From Tillus elongatus (Eukaryota; Arthropoda; Insecta; Coleoptera; Cleridae), in assembly GCA_964006375.1 (NCBI GenBank), contig OZ023268.1, positions 85,980,858 through 86,044,857 of the forward strand: a stretch of DNA of 64,000 nt, written 5' to 3'. The translations under genes and the position numbers were made by a program. The notes beneath the pieces were generated by a model, which was not told where the DNA came from, made no database searches, and saw only the letters and a program-made list of their open reading frames with translations. Of the stretch, positions 13,650-25,985 are shown one piece after another. Each line of letters begins with the position of its first letter. Within the stretch, counting starts at the first letter, position 1.

Positions 13650-15410
13650 ATTGGAAAGCAGTTGGGCGACTGGTGTTTCCAAGATAAAGTAACGCGCCTG
13701 TTCCGGTGGAGCCGTCACAGGGGCTGCCGACCTGGGCCGGTGGACGGTCCCGAATGCGAACTGACAGCTGGCAGAGGGGGTGGTCACGGATGGCTCTATC
13801 GCCTGGGCGGTGGGCGAGTTCGCTCCTTTCAAGTCCGCAGGCTGTGATGGGATTTTTCCGGCCCTGCTCCAGAGGGGCCTGGATATACTGCTTCCCAGCA
13901 TTAGGGAGGTTTTCCGGGCCAACCTGGCGTGGGGCTACGTCCCAAAGGCCTGGCGCCGGGTTAGGGGGGTCTTTATTCCCAAGCCGGGAAGGGAGGACTA
14001 CAAGCTGGCCAAGGCGTACAGACTAATCAGCCTTACATCATTCCTGCTTAAGGCATTCGAAAAGATAGTAGATAGGTTTATGTTGGGAGGGATCCTAAAG
14101 GATCACCTCTTCCATAAAGGTTAGCACGCGTACCAGTGGGGGAAGTCGACGGAAACGGCGCTCCATGCTGTGACACGGAAGGTGAAAAGGGCCCTACACT
14201 ACGGGGAGAGCGCATGAGCTGTGTTCTTCGATGTGGAGGGGGCCTTTGATAAGGCAAGGACGGATACGGTCTGTACCGCCCTACACGATAGGGGAACGCC
14301 GAGGTTCCTAATAAGCTGAATGGTGAGCATGCTGGAGGACCACGGCATTCGAAACAGAGGTGTATGCTATCCTGTCTGTGGTCAATAGGCAGGATGTGAA
14401 GAGGAGTCCCGAGAAATGTGTGTACACCTGCTCGGATAGCCAGGCGGTCCTCCGAGCAGTCTGTGCTGTTGTAATTAGGTTTATTTTCTATAATTATATT
14501 TGCAAAAGTTAATATCAAAACGAGTATTTATTTTATTATTTTGACAGAGTTGAAAAACAGTAAAAGTCAAGTTGACAGATTGATGACCATGTATAAGTAA
14601 GCCTGAAAAAACCACAGAGAATGAAAGCAAGTACAGAATAATGTCATCTATAGTTTAAAGCAATTAACACAATGAAAACACAAACTTCAACATGTGCGGC
14701 CAGAATCAGATCAACACTGGTTCAGAAGCGCGCTGACGCCCTCAGAGGACTAGCGATGACGAAGGTGGTGCAACTGGTGTGGGTTCCGGGACACTGTAGC
14801 GTAGCGGGGAATGAGGTGGTGAATAATCTCGCAAGACTCGGTTCCCGGCGGCCGTTCTGTTCCCCGAAGCCTGCGATAGGCATAAGTAGGAAGACAGTCT
14901 CTGTCGGCTTAGACAGGTGGACCAAGGAAGCAATGGAGAGGCACTGGGAGTCGGTTGGTGGCTGCAGGCAGGCGAGGGACTTCGTGGAGGGGCCGGACAG
15001 AGATAAAGCTGTCTGGTTACTCGGAAGGAGTAGACCTACGCTTAGCCGCATCCTTGGGGTGCTGACAGGCCACTGCGCCCTTAGAAGACACCTCACATTG
15101 ATAGGCGTAGAGAGGGATCCCATTTGCCAGGAATGCGGCGAGGATGAAGAAACGTCCTACCACTACCTGTGTGAATGCGAGGCTTTTGGGAGTCTTCAAG
15201 CAGAATTGTTTGGATCGAGGATTCTGCATAGGAATCAGGTAAGTACCGTCTAATTGAATACCGTCACTGCCTTCATCTCGAGGTCGAGGCAGTTTGGCAA
15301 CGGAACCGAGGAAGAGTATAGCATGGTTGCTGGGGTTGGCAAAAAGTGCCCATTGTGGCCTACTTGCTTGGCGTTGGCCTCCCCACCACTGCTACTACTA
15401 CTACTAAACG
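13650..15410 (+). mobile_element. R1/I-group LINE fragment: reverse transcriptase and RNase H
   Basis: Plus-strand frames read FKSAGCDGIFPALLQRG, VPKAWRRVRGVFIPKPGRED, YRLISLTSFLLKAFEKIVDR, KSTETALHA and FFDVEGAFDKA, in the order of reverse-transcriptase fingers and palm. The YADD region is missing. An AT-rich insert (14470-14660) splits an RNase H domain: SDSQAVLRAV before it, WVPGHCSVAGNE and LARLGS after it. The C-terminus has a Cys-Cys-His-Cys cluster (ICQECGEDEETSYHYLCEC). A short CTACTACTACTACTA run near 15390 looks like a LINE tail. G+C content is clearly higher than the surroundings. Not active (stops, deletions). Confidence 0.85.
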
Positions 15411-15454
15411 CGCCTGTTCAGAAAGCCGTGTCTGGGCAACCCTCATTATTTATG

Positions 15455-16190
15455 GGAAATCTCAAAGCTGGAGATACTACATGTCAAACTGTGACCATTG
15501 GCGTAAACATGCCTTATCCGAAAGTTGATAGTTTCGGAAATACAGGGGGTTGAAAGTTAAAATTTTAATTGTTTTGATATTTATAGTTAATAACTTTTCG
15601 CCCTGTATGTCTAACATAAAATTTAATTCAAACCTGAAAGAGCAATCATTTTTCAATTAATTATGTATTCTTGTTTCATTTTGGTATTTCGATCAGTTTT
15701 CGAGAAAAATCGATTTATATAAGAAATTAAAAGCGAAACAAACGAAGTGTATTAATTAACTTCTCGTATTATTAAAACAGAACGTTTTTTAAAATTTTCT
15801 CGAAAACAGATCGAGATATCGAAATGAAACAAGACAACATAATTAAGTAAAAACTGATTGCTCTTTCAGATTTTAAATGAAATTTCATATTAGACATACA
15901 GGGTGAAAAGTTATTAACTGTGAATATGAGCAATGCGATATTTGCAACACATCTTATTCGTCGCCTAAAAAACATAGCTTCGTAAAGTTTTACGTTCATA
16001 ACCTAGATATTTTCAAAATAATGACAAAAAAAAACAGTTAAAATTTTAAGTTTCAACACCCTGTATTTTCGAAATTATTTAATTTAACTATTTAATTTTT
16101 TAATTAGGTATCTTTGCGCCAATGGTCACAATTTGACGTGTAGTATCTCCAGCTGTCGGATTTCCTATTGTTAATGAATCACCCGGTATA
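15455..16190. mobile_element. foldback element, ~735 bases
   Basis: Outer arms share AGCTGGAGATACTACATGTC at the left and its inverse near 16145 at the right, with GTGACCATTGGCG inside. Symmetry continues inward (GGGGTTGAAAGTT against AAGTTTCAACACCC; AACTTTTCGCCCTGTATGTC against GACATACAGGGTGAAAAGTT) almost to the centre near 15775. No coding capacity, so it is a MITE or foldback element. Confidence 0.8.
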
Positions 16191-16191
16191 T

Positions 16192-16194
<3 letters not shown>

Positions 16195-16249
<55 letters not shown>

Positions 16250-16285
16250 TAATAATAATAATATTTAATAATAATAATAATGAGT
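16195..16285. repeat. (AAT)n microsatellite
   Basis: About 85 bases of AAT directly after the right arm of the foldback element, with minor interruptions. Confidence 0.9.
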
Positions 16286-16419
16286 TTCTTGCATCAATAA
16301 ATAACAAAAAAAAGACACTAAAGGTGGAGATCACGTTGTCATGTTTTTCTGCTCATTCCACAAATTATAAGTACACATTTCATATTAGATTTAATTTAAT
16401 TACATGTGTATATTATACG

Positions 16420-17330
16420 AGATAAACGGAAAAATTACCGGCCCGACTATGAAAGAAACGCCGTAGACTCACAATTAAATTTTATTTTTCAATATAGTCC
16501 ACCCCCCTCCCCTCTAACTACATCGTTTGAGCAACAATTCGATACCCTAAAGAAATTCTTTCCGTTTGTTCTCAAAATGTGCCCAAATCACAGCTTTCAG
16601 CTCTTCGTCGTCACTAAATTGGTGCCCACTAAGGTACTTTTTCAAATTTCCAAATAGGTAGTAGACACTGGGGGCAATAACTGAAGTAAACGAAGTCTGA
16701 TCAATTTGTTTGCCTGTGATGAGTTTGCCACGTTTTTTCCCGCATATTTGGTCGAAAATTATGTAGGATAATATGCCCCGTTGCCTGCGGTGTTATGTTT
16801 CTAAAGTCTATGAGAAGAATACGCTCACAATCCTAAAAAATCGTAGCCAACACTTTTTTGTCGACTGACAGACCTTGAACTTTCTTACGCCTCCATTTCA
16901 ACGACTCTCTTTTGCACAAAGGATCATAGTAAACAACCATAGTTCAATCCTCTGTGTTAGCACGTCCACGGGGTTTTCTCAACAGAGGTTCAAAAAGGAT
17001 CGGGCACATTCAACACGACCTGGCGCTGATAGATATTTGGGGCCCACCATGCACTAACTTTACTCATGCCTAAATGTTCGTGGAGAATTCGGTGAACGTT
17101 GTATCTGAAAGCCCTGACATATTTGATAATTCTTTCACTGTCAAGCGTCGATCGCTTAATACGAGATCCTCAACAAGGGCAATCTTGTTGTCCGTCACCA
17201 CTTCTACCGTCCTTCGTTTGCTTGCGCCATCTATCAAGGATTCCTGCCCGATTCGAAACCGTTTTGGCTAATCTTTTACTACGGATTAAGACCGAGAATT
17301 TTTCCCGTACACCCCATCCAGCCGATTTTT
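16420..17330 (-). pseudogene. mariner transposase, decayed
   Basis: The minus strand reads YNVHRILHEHLGMSKVSAWW (near 17080) in the N-terminal domain. It continues with KKVLATIF-type sequence (near 16850), then SLDLAPSDYFLFGNLKK-type text in broken frames. It ends with YLSGHQFSDDEELKAV near 16600. The order and the SILHE, LAPSDYFLF and LSGHQF motifs are those of mariner. Stops and shifts are frequent. The catalytic third Asp (in SDY) is recoverable by eye, but the gene is dead. A further ~250 bases upstream on the minus strand (17330-17580) may belong to it but is not recognisable. Confidence 0.75.
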
Positions 17331-17800
17331 GATGCTATGAGATGAAAGACCTTCTCGAAAAAGGAATTTAATCAGCTTTATACTCAATTTTCGTGTTTTC
17401 TGACGTCGTGGTGAACAAGTATCACTTATAAGAAAACTAATCAAAATAAAATCCATTTTTGTTTTTTCCAAGGCTAATAAGACTTGAATCAATGTCTTAC
17501 CAAATTTTCGCACGCTGCGATACCCTGGATCTATGTCAGGCCGGGAAATTTTGGCGCTTACCTCGTAAGCGAAATCCACTTTCTAAGTCTGTTGATCGTG
17601 GCTTTAGTAGTAGATAGAATTTTCAAATTTCACGATTAAGAAGTGGCTGAATGAGTTCATCTTGAGGCCAGAACATACACCCACAAAAAAAAACGATTAA
17701 GAACGACACACAAGGACTGAGACACTGAGTTTGTCACTGTAGTTTAAGCAAAATTTTACCTGCTATTACGTGAAGGATCCGAGTGCATATACAAAATTCT

Positions 17801-18081
17801 GGACTCAGCAAGTGCGTTATGGAAGTGAATTTTAATAAAAATATTTTTAATAGCCAAGCAAGCAGGCATCAATCTGGTTACCGGTATAGCCTATATAGCA
17901 GAAACGATGTACTGTATTTTATCAAAATTACTTATTGTTTGAAAACATACAAACATTTTCAGAAAATAAACTCAAAATGTTGGTTTGCTAGCCAACAAAC
18001 CTTAGGTTAATAGCAAATTGAGTTATTGAAATTTGAAGGATTTAATGAAAATTCGCTACCAAAACGAATTTACTGCGTCTC
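17801..18081. mobile_element. MITE family A copy
   Basis: GGACTCAGCAAGTGCGTTAT at the left and GAAAATTCGCTACCAAAACG with TACTGCGTC at the right; interior has CCGGTATAGCCTATATAG. Slightly diverged from the copy at 3512. Confidence 0.8.
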
Positions 18082-18916
18082 GATTTTTTTTTCTTACAAA
18101 CATGCATCATATTTCGATAAAAAATGCAATAATATAAGGGTGATCGGAAAAAAACAATTGTAGGGCGCCCCAACAACTTATGGACCAGCCTGTGGTTGTT
18201 AAAATATTCTTATAAGATGCCGCTTAAGACGCCCTATAATTAACGTATACAATTTCTTCTCGTATCTTGTATATAAGCGATTATAGTGAGATATACCGTA
18301 GAAGTGCGTCACCCTGTATATATGTAAACAGATAAAAACTGAAAGTAAGCCCAGATATGGATTGTAGGAGGCCTAGTTTGCGTTCATTTGAAAAAATCTT
18401 TTTAACATTCAAAAGTCGCGGCCTCCTCCTTAACGAATTTTTTAACGAAAACTACCTAAACATTATAGACCGTTAAACCATAGACTTAACTAAACCTACA
18501 GCCAAACCATCAACTTAACTAAAGCTACAGCCAAAGCATCAGAGAAAGGGTTTATTCCAAATGAATTTTCTGTAAATATTTTTGTAAAATGTATGACAAT
18601 GGCGGTTGAAGCTGAAACTTAAGGGTTGGCAGGACACTCTTCTTGCGATATTTTCTTTACATAATCCGTATATGTTTCAGGTTCTTTGCCTAAATATTGC
18701 GAATTTTGACGTTTAAAATCTTGACTTTGACGTTTTGAGGAAAACTCCAATTTTTTTGTCTTCAACTGCTCATAACTTTTGGGGCATTTTTATTAAGAAA
18801 ACTTTGCTAATAGAGAGGTCACGATGATAAGCTTTTGAAAAAATTTCTCCAGATGAGCGCGAATTAGGGTCCCTAGAACTCAAAACCAAGGTCCGTTAAA
18901 ATTTTTGTTTATATAT

Positions 18917-18977
<61 letters not shown>
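18082..18977. mobile_element. family B repeat, diverged, ending in (TA)n
   Basis: Carries the family B landmarks TTTTGACGTTT and TTGACTTTGACGTTTTGAGG, and AGCCCAGATATGGATTGTAG. The trailing (TA)n occupies about 18910-18977. A CTAAGCTAACAG-like doublet near 18480-18530 (AAACCATAGACTTAACTAAA and CAAACCATCAACTTAACTAA) is a small local duplication. Confidence 0.6.
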
Positions 18978-18980
<3 letters not shown>

Positions 18981-19860
18981 GGTGTTACAAAATAGTGGGC
19001 CAACTCGCTAACCACGGATTCCCGAGACGAAAATTTTATGACTTTTCTTATAACATTTTTCTTCTGGTGGCCCCGTTTTTGAAATACAAAGTGTTGAAAT
19101 TGAACTTAAAAAATAATTTTTCTTTTCTAATTTTTATGTTTTTGAAGTTACCTCAATGAAATTTTTAACATAGTCTTATTTTAGAACTAGACGCCATCTG
19201 TGTAGATAAGGAGAGAAAATCAATTTCCTAGGGGGTTACAGGGAGGGTGGAACAAGTATTGTCCCTCTAAACTTTTTTGTACGCACGCCAATGGTTTCAA
19301 AACAAATGACTGTTGTTAGACAAAATAATTTTATAACTTTTGTTTCTTTGGTTGAATTTTGATAAAACGACTAGCTTATGAGTTATTGTAAGTTGCAATA
19401 TTTAAGGCAATGGAATGAGCTATAGTTTCTGTGTAATACATTCTCTATTCTGATAGCAAATGAATAAAACATAATTCCAAATTCTTTAATTTGTTGAGAC
19501 GTGTCACCGGCGTTCAAGAACGCAAATAACCTACGATATTAGTTTCTATTAGACCACCGGCGCCCGAAAAAAAATGTAGGGGTTTGATTTTTCTTATTCA
19601 AGCAAATGTCGTCTAGTCGTGGTATAAGACCACATGTTATATTTCATGGAGATAACGTTTCGTAGGTTCTTTATCACCTGTTTGGGTCCGACCATACAAC
19701 TTACAATAACTCATAAACTAGTCGTTTTATCAAAATTCAACTAGAGAAACAAAAGTTATAAAATTATTTTGTCTAACAACAGTCATTTGTTTTTAAACCA
19801 TTGGCGTGCGCACAAAAAAGTTTAGATGGTCAACACTTTAGAAAAGTAAGGAATAAATTC
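18978..19860. mobile_element. foldback element with 130-base arms
   Basis: CAGGGTGTTACAAAATAGTG starts the unit. The arms 19280-19440 and 19690-19830 are inverted copies (ACTGTTGTTAGACAAAATAA against TTATTTTGTCTAACAACAGT; ACGCACGCCAATGG against CCATTGGCGTGCGC). The 250 bases between contain CCGGCGTTCAAGAACGC and CCACCGGCGCCCG. No coding frame. Confidence 0.7.
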
Positions 19861-19982
19861 ATTATTTCTGAAATTGAAAGTTTTTCGAAAAAATCCTCTG
19901 ACAAGTCGGTTTTGTTTTAAACAAAGACACTTTTTGACATACGACCCATATTTGTGACGTCATCGTTGCTCGAGATATGACG

Positions 19983-20124
<142 letters not shown>

Positions 20125-20412
20125 GAGTGATAACTCGATAAATACTAAACTTATTTCAATCAAACTTGGCAAACATCTTGTCTGGGAGAAAACCGAGGTC
20201 GGGTTCGTTAATCAGCCTTTATGCTCAAGTTTTTCCGATGGAAAATCGGGGAAAACTTCTTAAAAACGCTATATTTTTGTAAGCCTCAAAGTGACTGGAA
20301 TAATACTTTGCATGTGGCTACAAATAGTGCAAATAAACCTATGTTGTGAATTTTAAGTAATTTGGTACACAATATTTAAAGTTTTTCAAAATTAAATATA
20401 AAATCCCAAAGA

Positions 20413-20495
20413 CATGCGGCTTAGTGGTTGAAGTACAATGCCTGACGGACAGAGTAGTTAACTGCCACGCGTAGGTTAATTCATACAACAGGTAT
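20413..20495 (+). ncRNA. possible tRNA-like SINE head
   Basis: GCGGCTTAGTGGTTGAAGTA resembles a pol III A box, and TAGGTTAATTCATAC about 50 bases on is a weak B box. No clean cloverleaf. Low confidence. Confidence 0.3.
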
Positions 20496-20716
20496 CAACC
20501 ATACAGCAACAGTAACCAAACTAAATATATACCAGGCAGAAAACACACTACCCGAACGAACAATCGTGAAATCTCGGCCGCAATTATGGAAAATGACAAA
20601 CGACGTGAAATTAAAAATTTGCCAAGTGATTGTTATTTAACTGGGGGATTCAATAATTTATCAAAACACACTATATTTGTAGCTTTATTAACGGCCCCAA
20701 ATACAGTCTTAGCGCA

Positions 20717-20828
<112 letters not shown>

Positions 20829-21079
20829 TGTCGCATCATATAGCAGAAATGTAAACAAAATAAAGCCAAGTCTCTATAAAAATGATTCTAAAATAGTTTA
20901 TTTTATCTTTTATCATTAAACTTAAACATAAAACGTCATATAAGACCGAAAAAGTCGTGGGATGTATTTAAATGGTAACTCTACTAATTCTGTATTTAAT
21001 TGTTACGGATACTTTAAATATAATATCCCGGGCACGGAGCCGATCTAAAGTATCACGCAAATAAAACGTTAGTTGACGT

Positions 21080-21152
21080 GGGCCTAGATGGCGCAGGGGG
21101 CATCGCGTTTGCCTCATAAGCACAAGGTTACGCGATAGAATCCAGCTCGATG
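21080..21152 (+). ncRNA. tRNA-like sequence (Met-type), pseudogene or SINE head
   Basis: GGCCTAGATGGCGCAGGGGG matches an A box and GGTTACGCGATAGAATCC approximates a B box. The predicted anticodon loop is GCCTCATAAGC, giving CAT. The acceptor arm does not pair well, so it is more likely a SINE head or tRNA pseudogene than a functional tRNA. Confidence 0.5.
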
Positions 21153-21225
21153 AATGTATGTTTTTTTGGTCTCAGGGAGATTGAGGGTGAGGATTAACAA
21201 TATTAGGACACAACAACAATTCTTA

Positions 21226-21781
<556 letters not shown>

Positions 21782-22144
21782 CTAATATTATTCCAAGTAA
21801 ATTTGAATTATTACTTCACCTCAAAAGTATATACATTATAATTTGTTCAATAACTTAATACATTTCTACAATAATGTCCATATAGTCTCCCTCGCATGTG
21901 TCCATTAAGTCCCAGGCATGAGGAGACAATGGACAAAAATTACAACTTCTTATTATTGATTAAAAATTCAAATCATTTAAGCATTTATCTATTTACTATG
22001 TACTCACTTACCAACTTTTCGACATGCAGTGTGCAAGATTTTAATATTCCTGTAAACAAAAAATTTGGAGATCCTGAGATCAAATGTGTCCATTGTCTCC
22101 CCTACTATATAGATAAATGTGACAATTATGAATAGTGCTCTTAC

Positions 22145-22304
22145 CCTGTAGTAAGCCTTTAAAGCTGCTTTGCTCATCACAAAACCTGGGCGATGACCTA
22201 TATATTTAGAATAAACATATTCCTTATGTGTACAAATAAACATCAAAACGTCTTTGGGTTGGTATGGCAACAAAACATACCTGAGGTTCTCCATTACTAC
22301 ATAC
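22145..22304 (-). CDS. paralog 1, fourth exon (160 bases)
   Basis: Acceptor TTTTATAG, donor GTAAGAG. Encodes YVVMENLRYVLLPYQPKDVL and a GFVMSKAALK segment that corresponds to the GYVLSKEAL block of animal C1GALT1. Same length and phase as 40746-40905. Confidence 0.88.
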
Positions 22305-23298
22305 CTATAAAATAATTATTATATAATTATATCATATAAATATTAACAAACATTTTAAGACGTTTGAAAGCAATGAAATTTGAAGGCTTCCGAATTGTTG
22401 AAAAATTTAGATTGGTGCCTCAAATCGGCGTTAGTTTTAAAACTGACCACCTTGCGTCTAAATCAAAAATTTGATATTCTCTTGCATTAATTAAGTAAAT
22501 AATATGACTTACATATCGTCACTGACATTTAGAAACCAGTCTGCATCATTAATATGATTGTCGTGAAGGTATGTTAGGGCCATTCTATTTTTGTGCCATT
22601 TAATTACGTTATCTAATGGAAAAACAACCGTTGGCAAATAAGAGTCTGTAAAAAAATATATTAATCATATAAGAAAATTAATAAGTTGTTAAGTAAATAC
22701 AAAATAACTTATAGCTATTAGCGAATTTTCCCAAGAAAAAATTGGCTATAGAGAGAAGTAGCGACTTTCAAAAAATGTCTTCAAATAAAACCGTATAGTT
22801 ATTTGGTCTGGGCGGAATTGACAAATACAAAAAGAATATCGAACTTAGAACAGTGTGCAAATAAACCTACCTTCTTTGTTACTAAAAAATACCCATTTAT
22901 CACATCGTCTTCCCCAAGTAACTTTTACTACCTCTGCATTTGAGTGAGTGCCCAAAAGCATCCAACATAGTACCTTTACTTTCTCGCGTAGTTTATTGGC
23001 TACGTAATAATTTCTGTATTTGTAAAATTCTTCATCTGGTGATTCAAATCTTGGAACTACAATTGGGTGATCGGTAGTTTTAATTGTTTTAGTAAAATGT
23101 ACATAGATACATCCCAACAAAAAACCACACAAAATAGAAATTAATACTATATACCAGTTCTGTTTTATCTCCCTGCAATAATTATTTAATAACTTTAAAT
23201 TCAGCATAGACAATAGAAAAGGTATACCTTCTTGAATAAGCGAAGCATCCTAAAATACCAAGAACAGATGCTGACACCAATGAGATTGTCAAGAACAT
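22145..23298 (-). CDS. C1GALT1-like beta-1,3-galactosyltransferase, paralog 1 (3' end missing)
   Basis: Type II Golgi enzyme family (GT31) that adds galactose to O-linked GalNAc to make core 1. Four minus-strand exons splice in frame: 23298-23228, 23172-22871, 22645-22513 and 22304-22145, totalling 666 bases or 222 codons. All introns are GT-AG. Seen in order: a hydrophobic start, a membrane anchor (WYIVLISILCGFLLGCIYVH), a stem, VKVLCWMLLGTHSNAEVVKV, WGRRCDKW, then ADWFLNVSDDMYVVMENLRY. That last piece matches the family tract that normally holds the DDD metal site; here it is SDD. GFVMSKAALKAYYR follows. An alternative start at 23213 reads through the first intron and gives a single anchor. 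The next exon is not found below 22145. Called by similarity; activity unknown. Confidence 0.85.
22513..22645 (-). CDS. paralog 1, DxD-region exon (133 bases)
   Basis: Acceptor TTTTTTTACAG, donor GTAAGT. It encodes PTVVFPLDNVIKWHKNRMAL and then DADWFLNVSDD; its last two bases start the Met codon finished by the next exon. Exactly the same length as the matching exon of paralog 2. Confidence 0.88.
22871..23172 (-). CDS. paralog 1, anchor and start of catalytic domain (exon)
   Basis: Acceptor TTGCAG at 23173-23178, donor GTAGGT at 22870. The exon begins with one base completing an Arg codon and ends with the first base of an Asp codon. It holds the transmembrane segment and the VLCW and WGRRCDKW blocks. 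The same acceptor phase occurs at 52555 in paralog 2, which supports a spliced 5' exon rather than translation through the acceptor. Confidence 0.85.
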
Positions 23299-23428
23299 TT
23301 TGTTGCATGAAGATGTTTGAAAAAATGACACTTTTTGACATCTATGTCACATCAGTCTGACAACATGTCCAATGAAAATGGTTAAGAAAATGACAATTTT
23401 TAAATCTATTTGTATTGGTAGTATCACA

Positions 23429-23429
<1 letters not shown>

Positions 23430-23512
<83 letters not shown>
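23430..23512. repeat. (TA)n array
   Basis: About 83 bases of TA, 130 bases upstream of the paralog 1 start codon. Confidence 0.95.
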
Positions 23513-23515
<3 letters not shown>

Positions 23516-23689
23516 CTTCAGTAAGTTAATGTAGCTGAAAAAATTCATACATGTAGCATATTGTGTAGTTTCGCTACGATTATTTCAACAGTATTTAATT
23601 CTGTGAGGTATACATTGAGCTAAAAAAAATTGAGGTCTGAAAGGAAAATACTCAGGAGAATGTTATGTCCAGTCCGTGAAGAAAGTGTA

Positions 23690-24085
23690 TACACAAGTCA
23701 GCATAACTTCAACAGTCCTATTTTTCAAGAGGACACACACGCCTAACGATCACATGTCATTAGACAAGTTTAGTTCGCTGGCAAGACTCCGCCAAATACC
23801 TCGGGGTTTTCCTCGACAAACGCTTAACATGGAGCCCCCGTATCCGACATGCCCGACGGAAAGCTTCGATGTTCATCTCGAAGTTCTTTCCACTGCTTAG
23901 CACAAACTCCTAATTGTCCGTGAACAATAAACTGCTCATGTACAAAGTCAAATCGGACCAGCCTTGACCTATGTATCTCTCGCACGGCCCACTGGGGCCA
24001 ACACGCACACATCAATACGCTTCAAACCGTCCATTCTGAAAATGGTTACCGGAGCGCCATGAACAGGTTCAGTCTGATCTAAAAG
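23690..24085 (+). mobile_element. jockey-type LINE, 3' end of ORF2
   Basis: Plus-strand frame reads WQDSAKYLGVFLDKRLTWSP, then RIRHARRKA and FFPLLSTNS, then NNKLLMYKVKSDQP and HINTLQTVHSENGYR, in the order seen after the catalytic motifs of jockey reverse transcriptases. Stops break it. The 5' portion is missing. Confidence 0.75.
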
Positions 24086-25149
24086 GAGGTGCGTACTTTA
24101 TCCTAAAGGAAGCACATAGTACAGTAAATTCACATTATTTACAAAATCATGCCGTGACGCTGTCATACACTACAAGCATCTTACCGACAAACTCCTATTA
24201 CAACAATAACACCGCAAAAACAAAATTATATTAAAGTATTTCCTAATACACCAACATAGCAGCATACAATGGTTACTAATACATCAAAATGGTAGCATCA
24301 TTTAATGGCATTATCCCCAACTTGCCTGTACTGGTGTTTCACATGACCGGGAATTTCCTAGTACATTTTTTTTTGTACAGACCGGATCTATTACAAATAA
24401 AAATTCACCACTGGAGATATATATGAAATATATTTACCTAGTACAATATTTACTAGTATCTAGCATATCCCATTATTATACTGCATTCTAATATTGGAAC
24501 GCCCCTATATACCATCGTTAAAAGGGACCTGGTCATAAATCTTTAGAAAGGAGGCAGTGTTCATACCGTCATGTTTAAAGAGCAACGATGCCAGATCGGT
24601 GTGGAGAAAGACCCAACCATTGGGTCGTGCTGTTTGTTTTAATAAATATCTATGACTTTATTTATATTTACACTGAACTGGTCGTTGGCAAGCAAGTTTT
24701 TAAGTATTAAGAGCGTGCATATTAAAATAATAACATATGAATATTTGTATGTAGATAATTACGGTAAATGGATTTTTTTTACTAAAAACAACACAACCCT
24801 TTTATGATACACATAACTGAATAGATTATCAAACCCATGAACCGGTTTTGCTTAGAGCTTTAATTTTATACCGAATATATGTACCACACATATTTTTCAC
24901 TTTTATCGTAAGACTGGCCACGCGACTTAGTTTTCCAATGGTCTGTTTCTTAAGTATTTTAAATAATGAAAATTTTGTTAAATATATTAATTAATGTTAA
25001 GTAGATTATGGCATTTTATTCATAGAACTCGAAACTTATTTAGAAATCTACCAAATTTAAGAAAATGAACCAGTCCTTATCTTGATAGTTTTTTAAATTT
25101 AGCATTATATGTCATATTGGTTTTAGTCACTTCAATTTCAATCATTTTG
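24086..25149. other. AT-rich stretch, nothing recognised
   Basis: No convincing coding frame. A stretch near 24640 (TTTTAATAAATATC) could be an LTR poly(A) region, but no partner LTR was found. Confidence 0.4.
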
Positions 25150-25330
25150 TCCTTATTTTAGTGAATTTTCTTTAAAAAAAATCACTAATGAGGAGATCCC
25201 GACTTTTGAATTTTGAAAAAATGTCTTCAAATTAGCGCTAATTAGGCCCCCTAGAACACATATTCGGGGTAAGTTAATTTTTTTATGTATTTATATATAT
25301 ATATGTATCACACCTATAACTGAAAAAATA
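25150..25330. mobile_element. family B repeat, hairpin end (inverted) with very short (TA)
   Basis: Hairpin at about 25155-25190 (TTAGTGAATTTTC mirrored by ATCACTAAT), then GGAGATCCCGACTTTTGAAT, then only TATATATATATG before CACACCTATAACTG. This copy has almost no (TA)n, showing the starting state of the array. Confidence 0.65.
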
Positions 25331-25624
25331 ATGCGCCGATTTTGATTAAATCGGGTGAGTTTATCGTTTAATGGTATCTAATTTTTGTCGAATTTTCGTA
25401 AAAAATCAATAAAGCTCAATATATCCGTTATTATACAAGATACAAAAAAATTGTATACATTAATTATAAGGTGTCTTGAGCTACATCTTAAAACAATATT
25501 TCTACAATCACAGGGTGGTCCATAAGTCGTTGGTGATACAAATTTTCTTTTTTTTTAAATCGATTACCCCTTTTTGCATTTTTGCATTTTCCATCGAAGT
25601 ATAATGCATGTTTGTAAGAAATTC

Positions 25625-25916
25625 GGGACGCAGCAAGTGCATTATGGTAGCGAATTTTCATTAAATGCCTCAAATTTGAATACCTCAATTTGTTATTAAC
25701 CTATAAGGTTAACCAAGAAACCAGTTTTTTCGGGAACACTTTAAGTTTACTTTCGGAAATTTTTCTACATTTTCAAACAATAAAGTTATTTGTGGCACAT
25801 TGTATCTACTATATAGGTTATACTGATAACCAAATTTGATGCCGGCTTTTAAAAAAATACACATTATTAAAAATATTTTAATGAAAATTCACTACCATAA
25901 CGCACTTGCTGCGTCC
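25625..25916. mobile_element. MITE family A copy
   Basis: GGGACGCAGCAAGTGCATTA at the left and ATGAAAATTCACTACCATAA with GCACTTGCTGCGTCC at the right; 292 bases; no coding frame. It sits against another family B fragment. Confidence 0.8.
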
Positions 25917-25919
25917 AAA

Positions 25920-25922
<3 letters not shown>

Positions 25923-25982
<60 letters not shown>
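25923..25982. repeat. (TA)n array
   Basis: Sixty bases of TA between MITE A and inverted family B. Confidence 0.95.

Positions 25983-25983
<1 letters not shown>

Positions 25984-25985
<2 letters not shown>

Noticed and set aside
21080..21152. Functional tRNA-Met gene
   Set aside because: A and B boxes are recognisable but the acceptor stem does not pair and the B box is imperfect; a SINE head or pseudogene fits better.
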